Positions 1 through 12,000 of a stretch of DNA of 64,000 nt are shown one piece after another. Position 1 is the first letter of the stretch. Each line of letters begins with the position of its first letter. A program made the position numbers and the translations under genes. The notes below the pieces were generated by a model. The model had not been told where the DNA came from, did no database searches, and saw only the letters and a list, made by a program, of their open reading frames with translations. Source of the DNA: Stomoxys calcitrans. Its lineage: Eukaryota > Arthropoda > Insecta > Diptera > Muscidae. The stretch covers positions 59,835,933 to 59,899,932 of the forward strand of contig NC_081554.1 of the NCBI RefSeq assembly GCF_963082655.1. Reading direction: 5' to 3'.

Positions 1-520
1 GACCCTTTCGTAGGTCTACGGAAAGGGGGGCTAGTTCCAGCCTAGAAATTTATTTCCGAGCAACTATGCCCAATCTGTCAAGGAAGGAAGGACTCTCCTG
101 GTAAATAATCCTTGGCGCTACATATAGCATAACGCCTCGCCACATGAGGAACGCCAGTTGGCAATCTTCGTTGCTCCACACGCAACACACAGGGGCAAAA
201 GCCTAAGGACCAGTATGACATTCAACATCTATGGGCTTCTTGCGCATAGGTCAAAATTCAGCACTTCCCTCGGGGTACTTATTCTGGCCCCAGGGGTCAA
301 CACTGCCACAGTACCCTGTACCAGATATCCATAGATGAGAATCGATCGAAAAACCACTGTAAACATCGAGGTTACCGTCCCTGGCATAAGAACACAACTC
401 CTTCCTATCGAGTTGCTGCATTAGTGTAGCGCTTTCCTTTCCCTTTCTTCGATGATCCTTTTCAAAATTAGTTTTTGGTCAAGAATCACGCCCAAGTATT
501 TGGCTTTAGTAAATACCAAC
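1..520 (-). pseudogene. LINE reverse-transcriptase fragment (RT thumb region)
   Basis: Read on the minus strand, 475-515 encodes KAKYLGVILDQ, the motif that follows the RT palm in RNase H-bearing LINEs (compare [11 protein letters not shown] near 19835). The flanking frames are broken by stops. It is a decayed fragment with no usable ORF; the outer limits are approximate. Confidence 0.4.
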
Positions 521-659
521 TAAGTCTTTCTGGAATTTATGAAAAACTAGTTGAACCAACTAGACTGCATCCTCAACGCTCTTTGAACGAGGTCCGTTAT
601 AATATAAAATAATAGGCAATGACCTCCACTATGCACGTCTTGCGAGCTAGGAACTACCT

Positions 660-1222
660 TACACATTCCAGGGATACTGGAATCTGTGGGTATGCCTCTG
701 GCAACATGTAAGCTAAGTTTTCAGGACCAAGCCCGAAGGACAACGAATGATAGATGGTCACAAAGTGGGGGCTGTGAGCATTCCAAAACTATCTGGCTTC
801 ATCTAGACTTGAAGAGCTCCACTGCTTTTCTGTCATTGACTAGAACAGACGTCTCAGCCATTGTGTCCGTCATGACAGGTCACTGTCTAATCGGAAAATA
901 TGCTGACAGACTGAAGGTTGCCAGCAACGACTTTTGCCGAAGCTGTGAGGACATCAAAGAAGAAGAGACTATAGAACACCTTCTGTGTGTGTGTCCCGCA
1001 CTAGCAGTAAGAAGGTGTTCCACTTCAGGACAGGTTTCTTTGAGAACCTGTGTGATTAAGCGGATGTGAACATTCGCAAGTTATTGGGCTTTTTAAAGCA
1101 ATCTGAATGGTTGAACGGTAGGAACTAGAAGGCATCTTCCTTCTTCTGTCCCTGTGGTATCACAATGGACGAAAATGACTAAGTGAGTCTGATAACAGAC
1201 TGTCACTTAAACCTAACCTAAC
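660..1222 (+). pseudogene. 3' end of an RNase H-bearing LINE (ORF2 C-terminus plus tail)
   Basis: The open frame 686-1069 carries the Cys/His region that follows RNase H in LOA/I-type LINEs: VMTGHCLIGKYADRL, then FCRSC, then EEETIEHLLCVCPAL. A 3' UTR follows that ends in a CCTAACCTAACC tail at about 1209-1222. The 5' part of the element is missing here. LOA/I assignment is by motif recognition only. Confidence 0.65.
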
Positions 1223-1588
1223 CATGCACGTTTAGAAAGGCCCCAAAACCGCATAGGAGAGGGAATAATCCCCTCTTTACGAAGTTTGCCTAATTACAAT
1301 CTTCCTAAAACAACCCTCCGCCAGTGTTGCGTTCCAAATCAGGCCTTTCAGCAAGGGGGTGGGATTTCTGACGACGTCATCCGCTTTGGCAACAACCTTC
1401 AACCACACTCGAAAGACCTCAGAATCTCATTGATAACCAGAAACCTCAAAAGAGGGGAAAATCCCTCCTGCCAGAGTTCCCCCCCGTCATAACCTTTCTA
1501 TTGTAATTAAGTTATTGGCCAGTGATGATTTGATAATCCCTACATTTTTACAATATTTTCTAAGAAAATTTATTTTTGTTCGTCTGTC
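1223..1588. other. No supportable gene (366 bp)
   Basis: Short frames only, none with a recognisable motif. It probably belongs to decayed repeats on either side. Confidence 0.4.
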
Positions 1589-1599
1589 GGTTTGTTTGT

Positions 1600-1702
1600 T
1601 TTTGTTGTAGTAGCAGTATGTTGTACACTGAGGCGGCAGCCCTTGCCGATGAAGGACTGCATCGGGTCAATCCGGTATGTACAACCGTCTGCCTTGAGAT
1701 TG
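1600..1702 (-). mobile_element. Short retroposon family A, copy 1 (~103 bp)
   Basis: One of four near-identical ~100-bp units containing ACTGAGGCGGCAGCCCTTGC on the plus strand. On the minus strand it ends in GCTACTACAACAAAA. It is flanked by an 11-bp direct repeat, GGTTTGTTTGT, at 1589-1599 and 1703-1713. This repeat is low-complexity, so it is weaker evidence than in copies 2 and 4. Confidence 0.7.
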
Positions 1703-1739
1703 GGTTTGTTTGTGTGTTCTATAGACTCAATTTCATTTG

Positions 1740-2230
1740 TTAATATCTGAAGAGGGCAGACCCTCCCCTTACCCCTTACCATAATTTTCAAAAACTCTAG
1801 TTCTCGCAGATAACTGGGCGATTCATTCGAAATTTTGTTTGCACTCTTATAGAAACCTAAAAACAAAAATTTGGTATTCAAATAAGGTTACTATGGTGAC
1901 AACCCCAACCCAAGGCCCGCCAAATGAATATATAGGCCAATTTTGACGTAACGAAAGTCAAATGAATCTGATATCTCCGCTCCGCCGCTCCACCAAAAAC
2001 ACCCCGGAACATATTTACCGACAATGGCAATATGGGGCTCAAAGGTTGTTGTTGTACCAGTGTGTTAAACACTGAGGCGGCAGCCCTTGCCGATGAAGAA
2101 CTCCATCGGGTCAATCTGGTACGTACAACCGGCTGCCATGGGATTGGGGGCTCAAATCTCAAAGTTATTTGTGAATAAGTCAGGTAATTGGGGGTCACTT
2201 CAGAGACCAAGTGTCTGGTCATATTCATTC
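1740..2230. repeat. Repeat family G, decayed copy split by family A
   Basis: Family G is recognised by recurring phrases such as CAATATGGGACTCAAATGAA and stretches rich in ACCCCCA or GGACCCTCCCC. The same phrases recur at 20.6-23.2, 47.5-48.3 and 54.2-54.8 kb. Here the phrase AATATGGGGCTCAAA is interrupted by a family A insertion. Confidence 0.5.
2044..2146 (-). mobile_element. Short retroposon family A, copy 2 (103 bp, with TSD)
   Basis: A ~100-bp A unit flanked by a perfect 10-bp duplication, GGGGCTCAAA, at 2034-2043 and 2147-2156. Removing the insert and one duplication restores a normal family G phrase, so the event is a clean insertion into an older repeat. Confidence 0.8.
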
Positions 2231-3018
2231 TAAATTCTTCACAATTTTTTTTTTAATTAATAATTTTAAATTTTTATTTAGTTTTTTTTTTTATTTTGTA
2301 ACAATTTTGCATTAGACCTTTCTGTCTCTCAAGGCAACAGTTATCAGATACATTAAAATGATTTTAGTGTCTTATCAAATACCCAATCAGCACTTTGCCG
2401 ATAATTGATAATAATTTTTAGCAACTAGACGAATCAATGTCGTGATTAAAACTCCACGAGGAATTAGCCAAAATAAACCCTTTCAATTAAACGGCAGTGA
2501 TAATATAAAAATAGACACTTCTTAACCAACTATGGAATTTTTCGTTAAAATCTCTGTATTTGTCTTCTCTTTTGTCATGCTTTTGATGTTCAATCCAAAT
2601 GTTTGCAGTTGCTTTTATAGATTAAATGTAAATATGTCAAAATCATTGGGTATAGCACCTCTCTGAGTCAGTGAGACCGTTATCTGTTAAAAATGTGTTG
2701 TAGCTGAGAGAGAAGGGGCAGCAGGTTGTATTTGTATGGCAAAAACAAAAACACTAGTTTGGGCTGTCTGGCCGATTGGATGGTTGGTTGGAGCGTACCG
2801 AACAAAACAAAATAGAACGACCACTCAGTGTATTCTCATAGGTTGTGCTGTTCGAAGCTAAAATAAAATGCTCTGGAACAATATTTTGATTTAAAAAAAA
2901 TCCCATAACTTTAAGTTAGCAGTAAGTAAGCGCGCGCGGCATTGTAGTTACATATTTTCGATAGAAAAACACAACAACCAAGGCCAACATTTAGACATCA
3001 ATCTCAAAGACCCCAAGA
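2231..3018. other. AT-rich upstream region of the DUF389 gene
   Basis: No ORF or repeat could be assigned. It should hold the promoter and 5' UTR of the plus-strand gene starting at 3019. No convincing TATA box or initiator could be chosen by eye. Confidence 0.35.
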
Positions 3019-6000
3019 ATGGCTGCGGTCTTGTTTATTGTTACCATACCCACCGAGGAAGCGGAAGAGGAAAATCTAAAGCAGGAATATTCCAGTCGCA
3101 AATATGACCTCAAATCGGAGCAAAGCGATAGTGCCACCCTGGCTGGATTATCGCTCAAAGGTGAAAATAGCAATATCAGCAGAACTACTTCAACAACTGC
3201 TGTGCCTTCAGCGTCCACCACCAAATCGGTGAAAATCAATGAGACACCTGTCACATTGATACCAAGGGAGAAGGAGAAGGAGAAAGAGAAGCCAGCCGAT
3301 ACCATAAGTGCCTCCAGTGCCTTGGAACAGAAAACTAGTTCTAAAGCTCCCGAGGATACTGGTAGCGCCAATGGTGGTGCTATACCCAATCAATTTGGTA
3401 CATTTCCCAAACGTCGAAGAAAATCCGAACATGCCATCAAGAATGTGGACGAGGTTTTAAAATCAAGCGGCGGCATAGGAGGCAGTTTGAAAAGTATTAA
3501 CATTAACACTCCAGTAAGTATACGGGACACGAGGATCATTTGAGTATCATAAAAAGTGCGCGTATCTTCCTCAAAATGCTATTGCAGAACTTCAACAAGG
3601 AGCGCCGTCCATCATGCGATAATAGCACAGCCAGCAAGCAAAAGTCCCACAAAAAGAAAGAGCCCACTCCGGATATGGAATTAACCGTTGACACTTGCAT
3701 GGAGACGGTGCTGAGGGTAATACTTAAAAGGTGTCAAGTACAAAATGCCGTGTGGACAAAAGATGAAGAAGGTCAAATGTATCAGGTGAGTTAAAATGGT
3801 TAGCTAACTGGCTCTAGCCTTTTTTTGGCTTTTCCATTTTCTTTGCTTTACTATGCACAAATCACAACCATAACCGAATGTTATGTGGTGCTGCAAGACC
3901 AACTACTATGCTTGTTGTTTGGGTCAATAGATGGTACCTATTATTAAAGTACTTTTACATTTTTGTGTATCCTACACCATAATAATGATGTCACCCCCTA
4001 AATGTCGTCATCTGTAAAAACAAACCAAAAAGAAATTTGCTAGTGATGAATGGTTGGCCCAATTGGAAAATGAATATACTTTTCCCATTTGCGCGCATAC
4101 TGGCGGAAGTTGACTTTTGAACATTCAGCATATCTAAAGCAGCAATAAGCCCGAGTATTAAAAAATTTTATATGCTTGTTAGCCAATAAATTGGGAAAGG
4201 CAAGAAAACGTTGTTCATGGCATTTTTTGCGAATTTCAGAGTATCTCACAAAACATTGTGTGGGAAATCATAGGCGGGACAATGAGAGTAAACTGAAAAG
4301 TTATGCTATTATTTCTGCAAATTTGGCCCATGAACATTCCTCTAAGGAACAGGGGCAAACTTCTCACATATAAATGAGTGGAGTCCGATTCAAGTTTTAA
4401 GCTCAGTGATAAGGGGCCTCCTTTTTATAGCCGAGTGCGAACGGCGTGCCGCAGTGCGACACCACTTTGGAGGGAAGTTTTACATTTGATGGTCTCGCTA
4501 GGATTCGAACCCAGGCGTTCAGCGTCTCAGGTGGACATGCTAACCTCTGCGCTACGGTGGCCGCCAAACAAGGGACTGGTGCATGGCTGAAATAATTTAT
4601 GAATTAATTTGAATGCTCTATGATAATAAATCCTAACCCATCCCATGGAAGAAACAAAGCTCATCTAGGAAAAAATTGTTTTTAAACTTATCACAGCAAT
4701 ATTCCTTACTTGTGTATATATGCATTCCCACAGTGATCGGGTTTATGCACCGGACCGATCCAGCGCACCTTAAGAAGCTAGTCAAGTATCGCTACCACCA
4801 AATGTAAACTTGTAGCTACAACCAAAACAACTTTTGGAAATCTTCATGCAATAACCAAAGGGGCCATCTTTGAGCATAGTTTAGCAACAAAAGCAGAAAC
4901 AATGTTGTTATTGCTGTTGGTGTAGCCACATTTTCATGTGGAAGTGGCGATCCTCGTCAAGCTCCTGTAGGTGAGCAAGCTCGCTCCACTCCAGTCCAAA
5001 GGACCGATCGCCGCGGGAACGGGTTGGCCATTGGTTATGTAAAGGCGCCAATAACTCGTCTTGTCATATAGAGCATCATAGGCACTCAGTATTTGTGCAA
5101 GAGCCGATGCCGGGTGGCCTCTCACTAAGACTCTTTACTCGATACCGCTGATTGTCTGCGACTGCCGTTGCAGCTATTCCGTACGAAGCATTCCACTATC
5201 CGGAACCTGTGGACGCGCCCGATAGTTCGCAGCTAAGCTTCTCGTGACAGCAATTAACACCACACAGATCGAACCTCAATATGTGTGGTGTTCTTAGCTA
5301 TCCCGTGCCGAGATCAGAAGCAATGTTTAGCAATGGTTATCCCCTCACTAATACTGATGACATTTGTGTAGCATTCAGCTATGCTAAACTGCAGTTTCTA
5401 GAGATATTGAGGCACACCCTTCAAACTTATCTATAAAAAGGTTTCCTATTATTAAGCCTAAAACTTGACGTTTACCATACATTATTGATATGAAAGTAGT
5501 CTCTCCACTGTTTTTTATAGAATATTTTTCAGATAATTGTAGTTTGCAACCAATATCTCTGACCAAAAAAAAACACACAGAAAGTAATTACTTTGCATAG
5601 AAAACAACTTGACGACGTCCACATGCAAAAGACCAAATATAGCATTGTTTTATTTTACAATAAACTTAAACTCACCTGATAAGTTATCAATTGTTTCCCA
5701 AATTTATGGCTTTAAATTGAATTAAAATTCAACGCTATTTCAACTTTTTCAAAGAACGCGCTTTTTACTATCGAATAACCTGTGACACTAAAATGTAAAC
5801 AGTAATCAGCTGTTGTTTACATTTCGTCTTCACTCATGCATGATTATCAAGCGCTGTTTGTAGGTTGTGACGTCTGTGTGTGTGCGCGTTTGTTTGTTGG
5901 GTATACATGGATTAGGGATGCCATGCGTATTACTTTGGCCCTTGATAAATAGCGATGTTGTGATCAGTGTTGCCGTTTTTGATAGATTCTTACCAAAATT

Positions 6001-9000
6001 TTTAGGTTTTTATTCTCTTGGTAGGATGATAGGCTGACCTTAATTTTTGGTAGGTTTTTCAAACTATAAATCGCCGGGGATGGCTTGCAGTTATTTCGCT
6101 TCTTTATGTATTGGTTAAGAGTGCAGAATAAAAACATGAATGTCGAAGGGCCAAATATTGGTCTCACTGCAACAAATTTCAGGAAAAAGGGTGGTATGAG
6201 TGTTGAGGGATTTCTTTGAACTTTAAGGTGTAGAGTGATTTCAATAAACAAATGGACGGACGTATGTGGATGGACGTATCGTCTATGCATATAACGACGA
6301 CCTAGTTTATATACATTGTAGGGTTCAAAATGTATACATTGATTTGTTGCTAATGAAATGACAAAATGGCCAACTTTTCGCTGGTGGGTACAAAAACATA
6401 CACCCCATTCTTGGCTGGCAGAACATTTGGTAGGTTTTGGTCGGATTTGGTAGGATTTTTCTAAATTTTGGTAGAAAATAATTTTCTTGAGTGGCAACAC
6501 TGGTTGTGATGTTCATTTATTCGTCATCGAATATGAATAGATAGCGATGTTGATCGTGACATCGGAGTCGGAGTTAACTGGGATAGTTGATGGATACTTT
6601 ATTTTAAAGATCACTATTCCAATTCGCATTTTATTTTAGGCTAATTGTTTTTATAAATAAACTATCGATAAGGTGCAATAAAAATCATTACTCACTGTTC
6701 TACTTTGGGCCAAACAAGCATTTAAAGTCTATCTAGTTTCAGCATTTGTTTACCTTTTTTTTTGCTAATCGAATGACAATACTTAGCGTTGTAAATGAAT
6801 CATGTAAACGATAGGTCTGTTTACTGTTGCGGCCATATAGCTCAACACATGCTATATAGCTATTCTTTATCGATAACCGTGTTTATCCTATGCAATTTCG
6901 CACTGATAGCTATGCTGAGCGAAATTGATAAAATAAAAAATGGAGCGAAAAATGGAAATTTCCTATAAACGCGACCTGATGAGTATAACAACCTGTACTC
7001 GAGTGCCTAGTGAGGGATTTACACCATTAATGGGCACACTAACATAGTTGGAAATACTAAATCGTGTTTGTTGGAAGGGCAAAAGAACCCGTTCAATCCA
7101 TTAAGTGAAAGAGCTATGTGGATGGAACCCACCCGAAGTTTTTTACATAGAACATGCACATGCGGTTATAGGAAATTATGTGCTGGGGGTGTTATTAGCC
7201 ATCTACGGTTTACACTACACTAGTGCACTCCAGGATAGAAAATGAGTTCACAACTTTTGATATTTTTTTCTGAACAGTACCAGTTTCTATTTCAGACTCA
7301 CAAATGATATTCTTCTAGCTGTACGTTGTTGTGCCGTATTTTTAATACAGAATGTCCAACATTCTGAAGGCTGTAATTTTTAAACAGGATTCACTTATAA
7401 GGGGAGGCCATGCGAACAGCTGAGTACAACTTTTTTTATTTTTATTTTGATTTTGCTAAATGTCAAAAGGCTTGATAACACAGCTGTATTTATTTCTTAA
7501 ATCTTAAAAATATGTTCTATTTGATCTGATATACCACACACAATAAAGAAAAACAGTGTTATAATGGATTTAAATACAAATATAGACCTCAGTTTATTTC
7601 TAAAACCATTTTGATATTTCAACTTACGGCATTTGCCCCTCAAGGTAGTTTCGTTGGGGGTAGATTTTTGTTGTTGTGCTAATGACGCTACCGCTTAACT
7701 GTAGCAAGTTTCTAAACAAAGAAACCGATTCACATTGTCCTTCCCATCAAAAGTTGGGAAGGGCAATGTGAATTGGTTAGTACTCTTAACCCAAATTCCA
7801 TTTATTTGACGTCTGTGTTGTCAATGAATACCCATTTTTTTGAGATTTTGTGTATGTCCTGTGATTCATTCTCATGTCTTTATATTGTGCGAGTATTCGA
7901 TTTTATGGCAAGGTAGGCTTAAATTGGAATTAAAAAATGAGTAATGTGTTATAGTTCAAAAATATTAATTTCTTGAAATTGTCGCCCATTTCCATGCATG
8001 ATATTAGTCAATATGAGGCAACATACAAATATGTGTTCAGTGTTTTCCCACGATATTTCAACTATAAATAATTGCAAATCAATAGATACTTTTGGACCTT
8101 TTTAGCTGGTTCCGAAATTTCTACACTTCCTTATTTCAGCTCTCATTGACTTCTCCTGGTGTGACTTGGTTGGCTGTCTTGGCCTATCCAACTCCACATC
8201 AGATTCTATATTTCTTTTTCGCACCAATATGTACTATAACGGATTTTTACAGCTCTTCAATATATCCAATTCAACTCCCTTAAAAAAGTATGGAGATATC
8301 CATACTGCCTAAAGTCTATAAGCATGTTTGGCATTTTTATAGCGGGTAGCAACATTGTTTTTTGATGATAACATGTTTCCCCTACTGGTAAAACAATGAA
8401 CTCACCTGTATGAAGGTTTGCCGGTTCAAGGTGCATCATCTGCGTTTTGAGGTATTCACCCTTATCAAATTTTAAGATTTTAAAGAGTTGATTAAGTGAC
8501 ACTTTCTCAATTCGCTGGATGGAAAATATATGTTTCAAACACAGTTGTTATTGATGTTGTTGTTGTAGCAGTTTGTTGTATTTGGGTACATCTGCCGGAT
8601 CGTAATTGAGCCAGAACTATTCTGGTTTGCCGGATGAGGTCAATTTCTTCAGTTGCAATGGGAGGCGGTCGTTATCCAAAGACTACGTTCACCCGGTAGC
8701 CATTTACCGCATCAGCTACCATGTCTGGAAGAATGTTTGTTTAGACCCGCTTGATCTAGAGGTTCTCTCTTGTAGCGCTGTATCTCACGTTCTTGATCAT
8801 GTAGATCTACCTTAAGGCTTCTGGGCGGTGGATACCTGTCCACAAGATTTGAATGGACCCTGTAATAACGGCCCAGAAGGTATTGCTCACACAGCATATA
8901 TTGGGTTGCTCAAAAAGTAATTGCGGATTTTTCATATAGTCGGCGTTGACAAATTTTTTCACAGCTTGTGACTCTGTAATTGCATTCTTTCTTCTGTCAG

Positions 9001-12000
9001 TTATCAGCTGTTACTTTTAGCTTGCTTTAGAAAAAAAGTGTAAAAAAAGTATATTTGATTAAAGTTCATTCTAAGCTTTATTAAAAATGCATTTACTTTC
9101 TCTTAAAAAATCCGCAATTACTTTTTGGGCAACCCGATAGTTATGTCTTCGAACGGGTAGGATATTTGACTCCTGATGTAGGTGGTCCATGTAAGAACTG
9201 AGGAGACAGCCCGTCGCTGTTTGCAGGGCGGCATTTTGACAGATAAAAATATTACTCCACTGCGTGTCACAGAGCTGATGGGACCACCCGGTATATATTC
9301 ACCGCATCTCCTAGTGGTTCTCTCTTGTAGCGCTGAACCTCTCGCTCTAAACCATGTAGATCCACATTAAGGCTTCTTGTCCACAAGATGATAGTTTAAA
9401 TTATCCCTACGGTAACAGCCCAGAAAGTACTGCTTAGACAGCATGTAGTTATGTCTTCGCACGGACAGGACCTTTGTCTCCTGATGTAGGTGGTCCACGT
9501 GAGAACTAAGGAGACAGCCCTCGCGGTGCGAAGAGCGGCATTGTGACAGATCCGAATATTGATTCACTGCGCATCTCATTGTTGACGAGACCAAACTGCA
9601 ATACTTACCACAACAAGTAGTCTCTTTCCGAATTTACAGATTCTGCAATTTTGAGGGGCGATGAGCCAGGTGAACCGAGAAAACAACTTTTCGATGAGAG
9701 TTCGCTCCAGTCAGCCATTTTAACCCCCTATAGTTGACCAGAATTGCGTGAAAGCTGAGGGTATATAGTAAATCCAGTCATAACAAGCTAAACCGTGCTA
9801 AGTTCGGCCGGGTCGAATCTTATATACCATAGATCACATTTGTCGAGTTCTTTTCCCGGTATCTCTTTTTGGGCAAACATATTATAAAAGGAAATAATTG
9901 CTATGATATTGGAGCTGTAATATCAAGTTATCGCCCGATCGGACCATAATTGAACTGAATGTTGATGACCATAATAGAAGTCGTTGTATTAAATATCAGC
10001 CAATTCGACTAATAATTGCGTCCATAAGAGGCTCAAGAAGTAAAATAGGGAGATCGGTTTATATGGGAGCTGTATCAGGCTATAGACCGATTCAGACCAT
10101 AATTGACGCGTATGTTGAAGTTCATGAGAGAAGTCATTGTACAAAATGTCAGCCAAATCGGATAATAATTGGGATCTCTAGATGCTCAAGAAGTCAAGAG
10201 CCCAGATTGGTTTATATATGGCGGCTATATCAAGTTATGGGCCAATTATTGTTAAGATAGTAGATGGGCACAGTAGGAATGTTGCCTCGAATGAAAACAT
10301 GTGTATACAAGCTTCTACTAAAAAATAATGCCAATTTTTTGTTTTTTAATGTTTCACTGGCTTATTTTATTCCCTAATAAAGCTACTTTTAATTATATTT
10401 TTAATTTTTTTTTGCAGGTACTTTTTACTGTAGAATTTGATGAAGCCTATGAGAAACTATTGGATGATTTTAATGCATGGGGCATAGGAGATCGCGAAGG
10501 TTCTACAGTTTCGGTTATGAACTGTATAGCATCGAAAGCATTTTCCACTAAAGACGAAGATGATGAATATAATGACTACAATGCAGAGTAGGAGCAGTTG
10601 AAATGCAGTTAAAAAATTGTGATAATCGTTTGCTTTTAATTTTTAGCAATAATTTCGACAAAAAACAAGGCGCTTGGGAGCGTTTTATGAATTCCGTCCG
10701 TAGCCGTTTGAATGTGACACAAATTGTACGAAACGTTAGACAGGATGCATCTATCACCTTTGATTTTGTAGTATTATTGATCTCAGCAGCGTAAGTGGTA
10801 CCCTAACAGCCAGCCTTGTTGGCCGGGTTGTTAATTTTGTTTCCCTTGTTTTTCCAGGATCTTAGCTGCTTTTGGTTTAATTGAAAATAGCACAATATTT
10901 TTAGCTTCTAGCATGTTAATATCGCCCCTCATGGGCCCCATTATTGCCACCATCTTCGGCAGTGTCATTAAGGATAAGTCCTTGTTCAGATTGGGCTTGA
11001 CAAATGAATTGTTTGGCATTTGCTCGGCGGTCCTTGTGGGTTTTGTATTTGGCATAGTTGTGGCAACCACCGATGAACGGTACAGCGTTGGCGAAGGTCT
11101 AACCAATGAAATACTTTCGCGTTGCGAATTACATTCACTGATTGTGGGCGTTTTCACGGCCATACCATCAGGAGCAGCAGCTGCCATAGGCATTTTGGGT
11201 GGTAATATTGGATCGTTGGTTGGTGTGGCTATATCAGCTTCGCTCTTGCCTCCAGCTGTGAACTCGGTGAGTCGGCCATGAAATTTCTGCACCAAAACAT
11301 TCTTATAATTCATTTTTTTTGTTCGCAATACAGGGTCTATTGTGGGCTATTGCTTTGATTTACAAATGCTATGAGAATGACGAGTCCAAATATCCCCAAG
11401 TCATTAAGACCACAAAATATTCGGACAATCAAGCCAATGAGCTTGCCATCATGGGTTCCCTTAGTATGTGTTTGACCATTTCCAATATTATTTGTATCTA
11501 CATCATGGGTATATTAGTATTGAAGTTGAAAGAAATTGCACCCGTATCGGGTGACAATCGAGAATTTTGGAAACATGATATTAAGATGGCGCGTCAACTC
11601 AAACGCGATCGTTTTGGCAGTGAAAATGTTATTATGGATGAATATGCCCACTTGCCGAAAGAGGATCAAAAGGCTTTGGGCATTAATTATGATCTGTTGC
11701 GCAACATTCAAATGGATGATGCCGCATATCAGAACACCTGGTCACCACAGGTGGCAGCACGTCATACTTTTGAATCATCCTATGAACCGATGCGTGGTAA
11801 TTATTCTACAATCCATCAAATCGATCAACTATATGCCACCATAACCCAGGCAACCATGAAGGAGAAGAGGTAAAGTTTGATATGTTAGAAGCTCCTGTAA
11901 TCAAATCTTAACTCTCTTTTTTTTTGGTTTTGTTTACAGACCCCGTTTTAGTATGAGCCGCAGGCCTACATCACGCATTGTGGACTTTCCCACCTCGTAT

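Noticed and set aside
4501..4560. tRNA-like box A and box B on the minus strand
   Set aside because: The spacing fits a Pol III promoter, but no acceptor or anticodon stem closes and the same head recurs with a common body elsewhere. It is a SINE, not a tRNA gene.
5964..6500. 178-codon minus-strand ORF
   Set aside because: It spans a hAT-type element end to end, lacks transposase motifs and reads through its inverted repeats.
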